Positions 1 to 8,509 of a DNA stretch of 14,000 bases are shown here, piece after piece (the stretch's first letter is position 1; every line of letters begins with the position of its first letter). Where the stretch lies: assembly GCA_012295275.1 (NCBI GenBank), contig CM022676.1, positions 763,341-777,340 of the forward strand, in the 5' to 3' direction. The translations under genes and the position numbers were made by a program. This DNA is from Chrysomallon squamiferum (taxonomy: Eukaryota; Mollusca; Gastropoda; Neomphalida; Peltospiridae). The notes below the pieces were generated by a model, which was not told the origin of the DNA, did not search any database, and worked only from the letters and a program-made list of their open reading frames with translations.

Positions 1-631
1 CTAGGATTTAGGTAGATATTTGTGAGGACAAAACTATTTTTGTGAGCTCATTCGACGTGAATTTTGGATTAGCAGATTAGCGTATTTGGCTGATATATTT
101 CAGCCCCTCAGTATTTTGAATACTAGCATGCAAGGAAATGAAGAAAATATTTTGACATCTATTGATAAAATGAAAGCATTTCAGAAAAAATTACTTATCT
201 GACAAGTGAAACTTGCATAAATGATATCTTCTCCTTAATACTTGAACATCTGACAAATTTGGAAGATAAATTAAATTATTATTTTCCATCACTTAACACT
301 GAACAATACGCTTGGATTAGAAATCCATTCATAGAAATTTCAGATGATGCTAGTTTAACTTTAACCGAAGAAGAAGAACTAGCAGATGCATCCACCGATG
401 GATTGAAGATTAAATATAAGGAATCTGGTCTTGAAAATTTGGATTTCAATCAGAGAAGAATACCAGTCAGTATGCATTATATTTCTTTGCATTTTGTGTG
501 TAGTGTGCCGGCAATTTTTTGTAAGGCTTCAGTGATATAAGGTCTCAAATACTGGCCTTTTTGTAAATAATTTATATGATTTTTTAAATTTGTTATGCTA
601 TTTTTAGGTACATTTAAAAAATAATATTTAC
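1..631 (-). other. Intron 2 of the SLC16-like gene (5' part)
   Basis: On the minus strand exon 2 ends with GCAG and is followed by GTAAAT, a good donor, at 631-626. No third exon with transporter character is visible between 631 and 1, so this intron continues past the window edge. It carries the hAT relic; between about 476 and 626 it is AT-rich sequence with no other recognisable content. Confidence 0.7.
26..475 (+). pseudogene. hAT-family transposase relic (ZBED5/FAM200-like), broken
   Basis: This is a decayed fragment of the C-terminal half of an hAT transposase of the type that gave rise to ZBED5 and FAM200 proteins. Reading starts in frame 2 (about 26-180) with a piece containing LADIFQPLSILN and TSMQG, then KMKAFQKK. 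It must then shift to frame 1 (181-440), where LTNLEDKLNYYFPSL, WIRNPF, and the acidic TEEEELADASTD stretch appear. These are family hallmarks upstream of the hAT dimerisation region. Near 438-441 another frame change, apparently loss of one T in a run, is needed to read WISIREEY. An in-frame TGA sits at 23-25. The BED finger and the dimerisation domain itself are missing. The relic lies inside intron 2 of the minus-strand SLC16-like gene, antisense to it. The family call rests on remembered family resemblance, not on a search. Confidence 0.82.
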
Positions 632-775
632 CTGCAATGAGTCCGTAGGTGATGATGAGGACGTCGACGCTTGGTGAAAAGACGCTGGCGATGAAGGAGA
701 CGACGGTGATAAGTGTTCCACTGATTACGATCTGACGACAGCTGTAAAACTTTAGTAGAAAACTTACAACAGGAC
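632..775 (-). CDS. SLC16/MCT-like transporter, coding exon 2 (TM2-TM3)
   Basis: Second coding exon of a monocarboxylate-transporter-like (SLC16, major facilitator superfamily) protein. On the minus strand it follows the acceptor ATATTTCAG (AG at 777-776) and ends at GCAG before the donor GTAAAT. It is 144 bases long and phase 1 at both ends: its first two bases complete a glycine codon (residue 96) and its last base opens the next glycine codon (residue 144). It encodes residues 97-143, starting GPVVSFLLKFYSCRQ (with the shared Gly) and ending near ITYGLIAG. This matches the end of TM2, the short positively charged TM2-TM3 loop with the conserved Arg (R109 here), and TM3. The frame stays open beyond both splice sites, but the extra residues look non-transporter, which supports the boundaries. 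Substrate cannot be told from this part. Confidence 0.88.
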
Positions 776-1046
776 CTGAAATATACGTCATCTCGTTAAC
801 ATCATTTATCATTTTTATGAATATCATAATGATTTTATTGTTATAACAACTGTATTAACATTATATCAGTTTTATCAATATCACAATCATTTTGTCAAAA
901 CCACAGCATCATCATCATTTTTATCATGATCGTTATCTAACAGTTTACACTGCGGAAGCGGTTGAATGACTTGATTAATTAAAGATGAACAGATGTTTGG
1001 ATGAAGACGGACGTACGGACGGGTGACGACTAGATGAAATACGTAC
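776..1046 (-). other. Intron 1 of the SLC16-like gene
   Basis: A 271-base phase-1 intron with donor GTACGT (1046-1041) and acceptor TATATTTCAG (ending at 776). Removing it joins MCMIMG to PVVSFLL without disturbing the transporter alignment. The interior is AT-rich with imprecise CATCAT/TTATCA repetition around 860-940 and nothing else recognisable. Confidence 0.85.
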
Positions 1047-1332
1047 CCATAATCATGCACATTCCAAATAATGTTGACCCCACCCAGGCAGTCTTTGATC
1101 TGGACTCCTGGAAAAAGTCGAGCAGGTCAATTAGCAGAATTCCGAAAGAAAAACTTGTCCCGTCCAGGATTCCTGTGATGAGAAACGTGGCGAAGCAGAC
1201 GACCCAGCCCCACCCGCCGTCAGGCGCGAGACTGGCCACGTCAGCCTCGTCAGCCACATCCGCTCGCGAGTCGTCCTCGTCGTTTGAGTCTGTCTTCTCG
1301 TCACATTTCCTACGTGCTTCGTTTATATCCAT
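1047..1332 (-). CDS. SLC16/MCT-like transporter, coding exon 1 (N-terminus, TM1, start of TM2)
   Basis: First coding exon of a plasma-membrane-type solute carrier of family 16. The ATG at 1332-1330 has A at -3 and G at +4. Upstream the frame stays open for about 30 codons to a TAG but contains no other ATG, so this start is the simplest choice. Residues 1-36 form an acidic, charged cytosolic tail. Residues 37-43 are PDGGWGW, the SLC16 signature at the entry to TM1. TM1 is about 43-68 and TM2 starts near residue 81 (TAWVGSTLFGM). The exon ends after the first base of the Gly-96 codon at donor GTACGT. The position I align with the TM1 lysine of human MCT1 (FPKS) appears to be non-lysine here, as in several orphan MCTs, so proton-coupled lactate transport should not be assumed. 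The gene continues off the left edge; at least TM4-TM12 are missing. Confidence 0.9.
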
Positions 1333-1900
1333 TTCACTGACTGGTTTCTCTTTACGAGATTCTCTTTTGTTTCTGTCGTTTGTCTTACTTTTCGTTTTTA
1401 CCTGAATTCGCTTGTCGTTGGCCTATAATGTTGTCGCTTGGTAGTCAGTTCTTCCTGTTAGACGTTTCGGATATTTCTGATACATTTTTCCATGCATTGT
1501 CACAAATTATTCTTTAAGTTTGTAATTTCACGTTTTCAGCGATTGGCTTCATTGATTTCCTTTCCAACAACTGCTAGCCTCAGGCAAAGATAATGTTCAG
1601 AATGTGCCAGTTATTTACAGAGCTATAAACAAATAGAAAAATAAAAATAAAAAATAAAAAAATGAAAAAATATTTATTACGCTACATTATATTCGTGTGT
1701 TAAACTATACGAAGTCGCGCCTGTGCACAGAGAATTACTCAGCATGAACCGTAGATACTGGTGAATACACGCACACCGGGCGCAGCCGAGTCACAGTAAC
1801 CTCTCTTCCATCGAAAACTGCCTGAACCTGCATTACCACGTGATGTCTGCGTAACACTACATTTAACTGATAGAAATAAACCTTGTATCCAGACTGCGTT
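1333..1900 (-). promoter_or_regulatory. Probable 5' UTR and promoter-side region of the SLC16-like gene
   Basis: This is the upstream side of the minus-strand transporter gene. On the minus strand a CCAAT element (GAAGCCAATC, 1550-1541) lies about 210 bases before the ATG, and a CACGTG E-box core is at 1837-1842 within a stretch that is locally richer in G and C (about 1720-1870). An A-rich tract lies at 1630-1668. I see no convincing TATA box, initiator or upstream 5' UTR exon. Short motifs like these occur by chance, so the assignment rests mainly on position. Confidence 0.25.
1630..1668 (+). repeat. A-rich tract (AAATA/AAAAT type)
   Basis: Low-complexity run made of A with single T, G and C interruptions. 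It could be an old retroelement tail or simple-sequence drift; no body of an element is recognisable next to it. Confidence 0.6.
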
Positions 1901-2700
1901 AAATAAACCTAGTAGAGTCTTAATACTTTATTACTAAAATTGCTCTAGCACATTATCAGTATTGATAACAGGTTTACACTCAATAAAAGATCATAAAATC
2001 AAAATATAGTTTCCACTTGTACTGTTATTAATGATATTGCAATTAGCTACGAAGAAGAACATTTTTATAATTATAATGCAGTTCTTTATCCTTTTTTATC
2101 GTTTGCTGATATGTCGCAGAATGAAATATTAACCCAAACTGACAGCAGATTATTTTGTTTTATGTAAATATTATTTTAGTGCGATGTCACAAGCAATGTG
2201 ATAGAATCAGGGTATAAGACACAGCGATCTGTCATTTCGTTTTGTTTTATTGCAAATGTCACTGGTCTTTAGAGCAGTTCTTACCAGAATGTCTGTTTGT
2301 CTGTCTGCATGTTTGTTTATCTATACTTCACCCTACTCACACTGACACATAAACCAGCCATGAGAATATAAAATACTGTTATTATTTCATTCATTCGTTC
2401 ATTTCTTCATTCATTGTTATATTTATTTATTTATTATGAAATAGTCATAACTTAGCGTTTAGCAAGAGACAACAGATGTGAAAATCGATCGCTGACATCT
2501 CAAACTTGATCGTGTCTGTTCAGTTTGTATCAAGCCAGTGAAAAAATAAAACTATGAAATAATTAAACTCCTTCCAGAAAAAAAAAAAAAACCCACACAA
2601 AAAAATGATAATAAATAAATTGATAATTCCCAAGCCAAACTGAGGTCCATATTGAATCCTAAACATTTGATGTTTTGTTTTATCTATCCCAAAAATGTAT
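1900..2700. other. AT-rich intergenic DNA, no gene seen
   Basis: No open frame or family similarity is visible. It contains short degenerate tracts: GTCTGTTTGTCTGTCT-like at 2290-2320, TTCATTCATTC and ATTTATTT at 2388-2436, and a run of 13 or so A at 2579-2591. Confidence 0.5.
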
Positions 2701-2713
2701 AGAAAATGTATTG

Positions 2714-2753
2714 CATACATACATACATACATACATACATACATACATACATA
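2714..2753 (+). repeat. (CATA)n microsatellite
   Basis: About ten uninterrupted copies of CATA, followed by a degenerate continuation (CATACGCACATA) to about 2775. The open frames through it on both strands are by-products of the repeat. Confidence 0.95.
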
Positions 2754-2779
2754 AACCTATACATACGCACATAATTATA

Positions 2780-3112
2780 GGGAAACATATCTGCACTTCT
2801 ATATACATATGTACACACAAAAATTACGCACAAGATATATATGAATTTCAACCTGAATTCAGAAGTTAACCGTACTAAAACATTATATCGATCAAAACAT
2901 GCTTACGGAACACAACGACTGAGGCAACGTCTGCACCAGAGAACACCGCGACACACCTGACTGATTTCATATGTCGTCCTCTCTCTGAAATGTGTGTCAG
3001 ACGTAACCAGTAAAACTGCACATGAAAACAGAACACTAACAGAATCCGCAACTTAATATCCGTATAATTTTCACTAAGTAAGAATGAACTCATATATTAG
3101 TAAACCGACACT
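2780..3112. other. Unique spacer before the satellite
   Basis: Moderately complex AT-rich DNA with no recognisable gene. A 72-codon minus-strand frame at 2875-3093 lacks any family signature and I regard it as chance. Confidence 0.4.
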
Positions 3113-4155
3113 TTTAACACAGTTAAAACATTGAGTAAATACGCACTGTTCACGCAATTAAAACACTGAGTAAATACGCACTGTTCACGCAATTAAAACA
3201 CTGAGTAAATACGCACTGTTCACGCAATTAAAACACTGAGTAAATACGCACTGTTCACGCAATTAAAACATTGAGTAAATACGCACTGTTAACACAATTA
3301 AAACACTGAGTAAATACGCACTGTTCACGCAATTAAAACACTGAGTAAATACGCACTGTTAACACAATTAAAACACTGAGTAAATACGCACTGTTCACGC
3401 AATTAAAACATTGAGTAAATACGCACTGTTAACACAATTAAAACACTGAGTAAATACGCACTGTTAACGCAATTAAAACACTGAGTAAATACGCACTGTT
3501 AACGCAATTAAAACACTGAGTAAATACGCACTGTAAATACGCACTGTTAACGCAATTAAAACACTGAGTAAATACGCACTGTTAACGCAATTAAAACACT
3601 GAGTAAATACGCACTGTTAACGCAATTAAAACACTGAGTAAATACGCACTGTTAACGCAATTAAAACACTGAGTAAATACGCACTGTTAACGCAATTAAA
3701 ACACTGAGTAAATACGCACTGTTAACGCAATTAAAACACTGAGTAAATACGCACTGTTAACGCAATTAAAACACTGAGTAAATACGCACTGTTAACGCAA
3801 TTAAAACACTGAGTAAATACGCACTGTTAACACAATTAAAACACTGAGGAAATACGCACTGTTAACGCAATTAAAACACTGAGTAAACGCACACTGTTAA
3901 CGCAATTAAAACACTGAGTAAATACGCACTGTTAACACAATTAAAACACTGAGGAAATACGCACTGTTAACGCAATTAAAACACTGAGTAAATACGCACT
4001 GTTAACGCAATTAAAACACTGAGTAAATACGCACTGTTAACGCAATTAAAACACTGAGGAAATACGCACTGTTAACGCAATTAAAACACTGAGTAAATAC
4101 GCACTGTTAACGCAATTAAAACACTGAGGAAATACGCACTGTTAACGCAATTAAA
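3113..4155 (+). repeat. 35-bp tandem satellite, about 30 units
   Basis: A head-to-tail array with an exact 35-base period; GCACTGTT recurs, for example, at 3541, 3576 and 3611. The commonest unit reads in parts GTTAACGCAATTAAAACACT and GAGTAAATACGCACT. Units differ at a few diagnostic sites: TTCACGC versus TTAACAC versus TTAACGC, ACATTGAG versus ACACTGAG, and GAGTAAAT versus GAGGAAAT. The left third alternates TTCACGC and TTAACAC types, the middle is nearly uniform TTAACGC, and the right third carries GAGG units at regular spacing. One unit near 3530-3548 has a 13-base internal duplication, and one near 3886-3894 reads GTAAACGCACAC. There is no coding potential. This pattern is typical of a minisatellite evolving by unequal exchange. 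Confidence 0.97.
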
Positions 4156-4455
4156 GCTCTGTTTTATAACCAATATTGAATAAATCCTTTCCAAATATCA
4201 ACTAGTTATAAATGACCGTGTCCGCCCAGCTCAGCGGGTCCGTGTTTGCTGTAAACACTTTACACACAATAAAAACATACAACAGCGAGCCATACACTTC
4301 TATTTATAGAACAAGTGCCCGACACTTTTTCTCTTCAGTAAGGTTTTTCTTTTTTTAGTGTGTGTTTGGTGTCACTAGTTATGTCTCCTTTTCATTCCAC
4401 ATCCGTTACGTATTCTTTAGCTCTTTCACAGTGTTTATGTTTCATTCTGACGTAC
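4156..4455. other. Spacer between two tandem arrays
   Basis: Unique sequence. A short GC-rich hairpin-like motif, CCGCCCAGCTCAGCGG (4208-4224 region), with a 4-bp CCGC/GCGG stem, stands out from the AT-rich surroundings. No gene is recognised; the open frame from 4360 runs into the next minisatellite. Confidence 0.4.
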
Positions 4456-5003
4456 TTCTGTGTATATCTGAATTCAGTGTATATATTTGAGTACCACTCT
4501 GTACATCTCTGGGTATCACTGTGCATATATTTCCGTATCACTGTCTGTATGTTTAGGTATCACTGTGTATATATTTCTGTATAACTGTGTATACATTTTT
4601 GTATCTCTCGGTATATATTTGTGTATCTGTATATATTTGTGTATCTCTGTGTATATATGTCTGTATCTCTGTGTATATATTTGTGTATCTATGTATATAG
4701 TTGTGTATCTCTGTGTATATATGTCTGTATCTCTGTGTATCTCTGTGTATATATTTGTGTATCTATGTATATATGTGTGTATCTCTGTGTATATATTTCT
4801 GTATCTCTGTGTATCTCTGTGTATATATTTGTGTATTACTGTGTATATATTTGTGTATCACTGTGTACATATTTGTGTATAACTGTGTATACATTTATGT
4901 TTATGTATATATTTGTGTATCTCTGTGTATATGTTTGTGATTCGCTGTATATACATTTGTGTATCACTGTGTATATTTTTAGATATTACTGTATATATAT
5001 TTG
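4456..5003 (+). repeat. 22-bp GTATATATTTGTGTATCTCTGT-type minisatellite
   Basis: Degenerate tandem array with a core unit of 22 bases (GTATATATTTGTGTATCT plus CTGT). Variants replace ATTT by ATGT and CTCT by CACT or AACT; some units contain an extra GTATCTCTGT. Both ends are more diverged than the centre (about 4620-4870). Because 22 is not a multiple of three and the unit lacks stop codons on the plus strand, three overlapping long frames rich in Tyr, Ile, Val and Cys appear. They are artefacts, not transmembrane proteins. Confidence 0.93.
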
Positions 5004-5050
5004 TGTTATAACACAGGTTTTTTGGTCTCACTACATAGATGTCTAGTTTA

Positions 5051-5053
<3 letters not shown>

Positions 5054-5121
<68 letters not shown>
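5054..5121 (+). repeat. (CT)n microsatellite, about 34 copies
   Basis: Perfect CT dinucleotide run of about 68 bases, followed by a pyrimidine-rich decay zone to about 5160. A homopurine-homopyrimidine tract of this length can form triplex DNA in vitro. The serine/leucine-rich frames across it are artefacts. Confidence 0.97.
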
Positions 5122-5124
<3 letters not shown>

Positions 5125-5159
5125 CGTATTTGATTTCTTTCTGTCTCTCTGTTTTCTTT

Positions 5160-5849
5160 TGTTGTCTTTGTGTTTGTATATTCCCCATTCTAAATATTCT
5201 GAAATGTTTTCTGTTTGTGTGTTCCACTATTTTTGTGTTGCTATTTTTTTCGTGTAAAGATGATGGCATGACGTATTATTCAGGTTAGTTTTATGTCTTG
5301 CGTGCTACACCAGACTTGAATACGGCTTAATTACCAAACCAGATCTGAAATAGAGCCTGTATAAAAATTTCTATTATAAATGAACCAATTAATATCACCT
5401 TTTTTCACAAGGTCACATCTGAAGAATAAGTAATATGTTAACATCGCACGCTTCAGTACATTATTTAAATATTTATTGATATGGAAATGAGACACAGCAG
5501 TAATGAAAAGCAGATAAGCTCAGTTAGTGTATAATATCATCAATCCATGAAAATAAAAACGATGTTGACGGTTCTGTGGTGACAAACTGTCCGTTCACCT
5601 TAATATTAATGTTTGCAAAGTTTCATCTTGCAAAGAAAGGTCACTGAACTTTGAAGCGAGAAATGGAAACATAAAACATTAAAGATCAAAGAGAATTTTC
5701 AGACGTCAGCTAATAAATAATGAAGTAAGTGAAGACAGAATGAGAGTGAGAAACGAACAGAAAATAATGTCAGAGATAAATAAGAGACATACAGACAGAC
5801 TGACAAATATAACCTTAACCATTATTATTATTATCAATCAATTAATAAA
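5160..5849. other. AT-rich intergenic DNA, no gene seen
   Basis: No coding frame or known family is visible. A copy of a short motif (ATTATTATTATCAATCAATTAAT, two parts: ATTATTATTATC then AATCAATTAAT) at about 5821-5845 recurs near 10,727-10,750. Confidence 0.45.
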
Positions 5850-6056
5850 CATAATATAATATAATATTAACATAATATAACATAATACAGTACAATATTC
5901 TATAGTATAATATACAATAATATACTATAATATACTATAATATTACTATAATATAATATAATATTACTATAATATAATATAATATTACTATAATATAACA
6001 TAATACAATAAAATATAAGATAATATAATATATAATGTAATATAATAAGAATCATA
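5850..6056 (+). repeat. AT-only degenerate array (ATAATATAAT / ATATTACTAT)
   Basis: A ~200-base block almost wholly of A and T, built from ATAATATAAT and AATATTACTAT words with only sporadic C. A local duplication of about 24 bases is visible at 5940-5995 (TATTACTATAATATAATATA repeated). Easily melted DNA of this kind is a common replication-slippage product; no function is implied. Confidence 0.9.
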
Positions 6057-6299
6057 ATACAAACATACGATTACCTCCCATCTGTCATATACTGATTTGT
6101 CGTACAGTTTATAACAACACAGGTCAAGATTTGGTGCACACTTAATCCTCTGCCTTTTACCCAGATAAAAAATGGTATGAACCCACACTGTTGTATATTG
6201 TATGTTTACCGGCAGTAAATAAATGAAAGAAAGGCTTATAATTATTTATACATTTTATTTCACCCAGATAATTCGATCACTTCAGTTTCAGTAGATAGC

Positions 6300-7059
6300 C
6301 TACCGCATCTAAGAACTCGAGGTGCGTTTTCTGCTGATGTTTGAGTCTGTTTCCCACCTCTCTGCTTGCGGGATGGAGGAGCAGCTCCAAAGTCAGTCTG
6401 GGAAATCTTGTCTTTGTCCGCACACTTCTTAATGTCCACAAACTGACGGCTGTCTGTCTGCTGGGCAGCAAGACGTACATAGCGCGTAGGTGGCTGACCC
6501 GCTCCTGTCATGAATAATGTAAACTTGATCCCAGAGCTCAGGACATGAAGAAAAGATGCCGTCCATGTAGATATTGTCGACCGACTGCAAAGCACGAAGC
6601 TGTTGATCAGTGGAGAAGATCAGGAGGAAAGGGTGGCCATCAGTAGTTTCTGACCAGTCGCCAGTAAGGTTTACGTCGGGTCACGAAGTGCAGGGATCTG
6701 CTTCAGTCGATGTGTGTACAGTGCGCTGCTCACGCTGTGGAATGATGGCAATACTCGGACTTGATCTGAGTCATGTCTGACTTTCTCTTCATTGTAAACA
6801 GCATTCAACGGTGTTGTTTCTTTTCTGGCCCGCTTTCGCATAGTGCTGGGGAACTTCAGACGCTCTGAATCTTGTGGTCAGTGGTGTTCCTGACGTCATC
6901 ATGAACGGCAGTGCATCTTCCACTGCAAGTCTTGATGAAACATTTCCAGTGAGTACAAGTCTCTCGAGCAGCATTCTTGTTCTAGATGTGACTATCTAAT
7001 TTGACTTGCGGCGTACCCGTCTGTAACAATAAATACTCCACTTTCCGATGTCCAGCCAT
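6300..7059 (-). pseudogene. FLYWCH zinc finger + MULE transposase relic, frameshifted
   Basis: Decayed Mutator-like (MULE) transposase of the animal FLYWCH-MULE type. Starting from an ATG at 7059-7057 the minus strand reads a FLYWCH-like finger: VEYLLL, then a TAG at 6984-6982, then THWKCFIKTCSGRC (HWKC codons at 6951-6940) and HDD, ending in a stop near 6870. A second frame (about 6865-6675) carries the linker, with LNAVYNEEKVR and LPSFHSVSSALYTHR. A third frame (about 6685-6505) carries TGDWSETTDGHPFLLIFSTD and YMDGIF (6566-6552), the block with the first catalytic Asp of the MULE DDE core. A fourth segment (about 6500-6390) reads FVDIKKCADKDKI and TDF, placed where the second catalytic Asp is expected (6394-6392). 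At least three frameshifts and several stops are needed. The C-terminal CxxH and third acidic parts are not recognisable, so it is also 3'-truncated. The family call is from remembered motif order; I could not search. Confidence 0.78.
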
Positions 7060-7496
7060 GGTGCAAGTATGCCATGATTTCACATTCCACAGTTTTATAT
7101 GTGTGTATGTCTTGTGTCTCAAAAGCTACTAATTGAATAAATTCACTACAATCTGAGAATAGTATTTCACAATTGGAATTCTATCAAAAATATAATTTTT
7201 ATATTTCATTGCTATATCAAAACATGTCTCTTTCAAAGTCCTTATCCTGTTTAAGCATCTCCTTACAATTGGTGTAACCATGAACACGTGCTGCCCACCG
7301 GAGTTGTGATTACAGCAGTTAGCAGTGAGACTAGCTGATCATTCCCCACACAGGTGTGCCCAGCTTACTTACTGCTTGACTGCTTTCCAAGTTGTACGAC
7401 TACTGACCATGTAACGTTTGGGAGGATACCAAACATATCAATGTAAGTTATGTAAGTACTGATAATCTGCTGTGAGACACTGCAGAACCATTTTTA
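7060..7496. other. Unassigned unique region beside the MULE relic
   Basis: AT-rich from 7080 to 7260, then a more balanced block (7265-7440) with no coding frame. The balanced block could be non-coding transposon sequence or a SINE-like repeat, but I cannot assign it. No terminal inverted repeats of the MULE were identified by eye. Confidence 0.35.
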
Positions 7497-7846
7497 TCAA
7501 CACACTGTAGAGAACACACTTTGTCAACACACAGCAAAGAACACACTGTAGAGAACACACTTTATCAACACACTGTAGACAACACACTTTATCAACACAC
7601 TGTAGAGAACATACTGCATCAACACAGAGTAGAGAACACACTGTATCAACACACTGTAGAGAACATACTGCATCAACACAGAGTAGAGAACACACTGTAT
7701 CAACACACTGTAGAGAACATACTGCATCAACACAGAGTAGAGAACACACTGTATCAACACACTGTAGAGAACACACTGTATCAACACAGAGTAGAGAACA
7801 CTGTAGAGAACATACTGTAGAGAACACACTTTATGAACACAGAGTA
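7497..7846 (+). repeat. 27-bp minisatellite with 54-bp higher-order unit
   Basis: Tandem array of a 27-base unit (CAACACACTGTAGAGAACAT plus ACTGCAT). Two alternating versions, one with CACTGTAG and one with AGAGTAG, form a 54-base dimer repeated about three times between about 7592 and 7750; the ends are less regular, with shortened units near 7795-7830. Since 27 is nine codons, a 9-residue repeat is open on the plus strand (VENTLYQHT-like, 7521-7820) and also on the minus strand in more than one frame. Simultaneous opening of both strands argues for a repeat artefact, not a protein. Confidence 0.95.
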
Positions 7847-7929
7847 CTAACAGCTCTATTATCATCTTCTTACTCGGCCAAAACTCGTTATTCCGTACTT
7901 TATCAAATAAGCTCCTGAGTGTCCACAAA

Positions 7930-8112
7930 ATCTCTCTCTCATTTTCTCTTTCTTCTTCTTTCTCTCTATCCATTTTTTTTCATTCACAACTTTCTCTGTG
8001 CTGTCATTTATCAGTCTGTCTCTGTGTTTGTATGTCTGTTTTTCTGTCTAATCGTTTATCTCTCTCTAAATAACTATCTATTTTTTCTATTTTTTGTTTG
8101 TCTATCTAATAT
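7930..8112 (+). repeat. Degenerate pyrimidine-rich tract
   Basis: T- and C-rich low-complexity sequence of TCTCTCTC, TTCTTCTT, GTCTGTCT and TCTATCTA words. The 81-codon open frame across it is explained by composition. Confidence 0.7.
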
Positions 8113-8509
8113 ATTTTCAGTTATGAGAGCCAAAGAAAAGACTTTTGTTTTTGTTAACAGATGACTTATTTTACAGCAATGGTGACTGAGACAATGGAAT
8201 GGAATTATTGCTTCGTTTGTATTTAGAGATATAACAATACATCAGTGGAAACAAACAGTATTTACTGGCACAAGAAATGTGATGAAGAAAACGTGTACGG
8301 CGATGTAGCTTACACATTACTTACTTGGCTAAGTCTAAAACATTATTCGTAAATCGCTGTTCGCAGCAAACAGATAAATGTGGATCGGTTTTATATAGAA
8401 ATAATAATAATAAATAATAAAAAGACGAAAAACAACAAAACAATAACACAATATTTATTACTGACACTTATATTATAAAAGCAATTTTTCATGTAAAAAT
8501 CAGTCATAA
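8113..8509. other. Intergenic DNA, no gene seen
   Basis: Unique AT-rich sequence with a short AATAAT run at 8400-8418 and no recognisable open frame. Confidence 0.4.

Noticed and set aside
1034-1405. 123-codon plus-strand open frame opposite the transporter exon
   Set aside because: It is the antisense shadow of coding exon 1; the minus strand has the SLC16 signature and proper splice sites.
2875-3093. 72-codon minus-strand frame
   Set aside because: No family resemblance, composition ordinary, length expected by chance.
3113-4155. CRISPR-like array of 35-bp repeats
   Set aside because: Units are contiguous with no unique spacers and the context is eukaryotic.
4360-5046. Long Tyr/Ile/Val/Cys-rich frames resembling membrane proteins
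   Set aside because: They follow entirely from a stop-free 22-bp repeat read in three frames.
5245-5285. Possible micro-exon between a pyrimidine tract with AAAG and a GTTAGT donor-like site
   Set aside because: Short splice-like strings are frequent and no neighbouring exon or family match supports it.
5001-5288. Ser/Leu frames and the opposite Arg/Glu frame over the CT tract
   Set aside because: Dinucleotide repeat translated on either strand; no domain.
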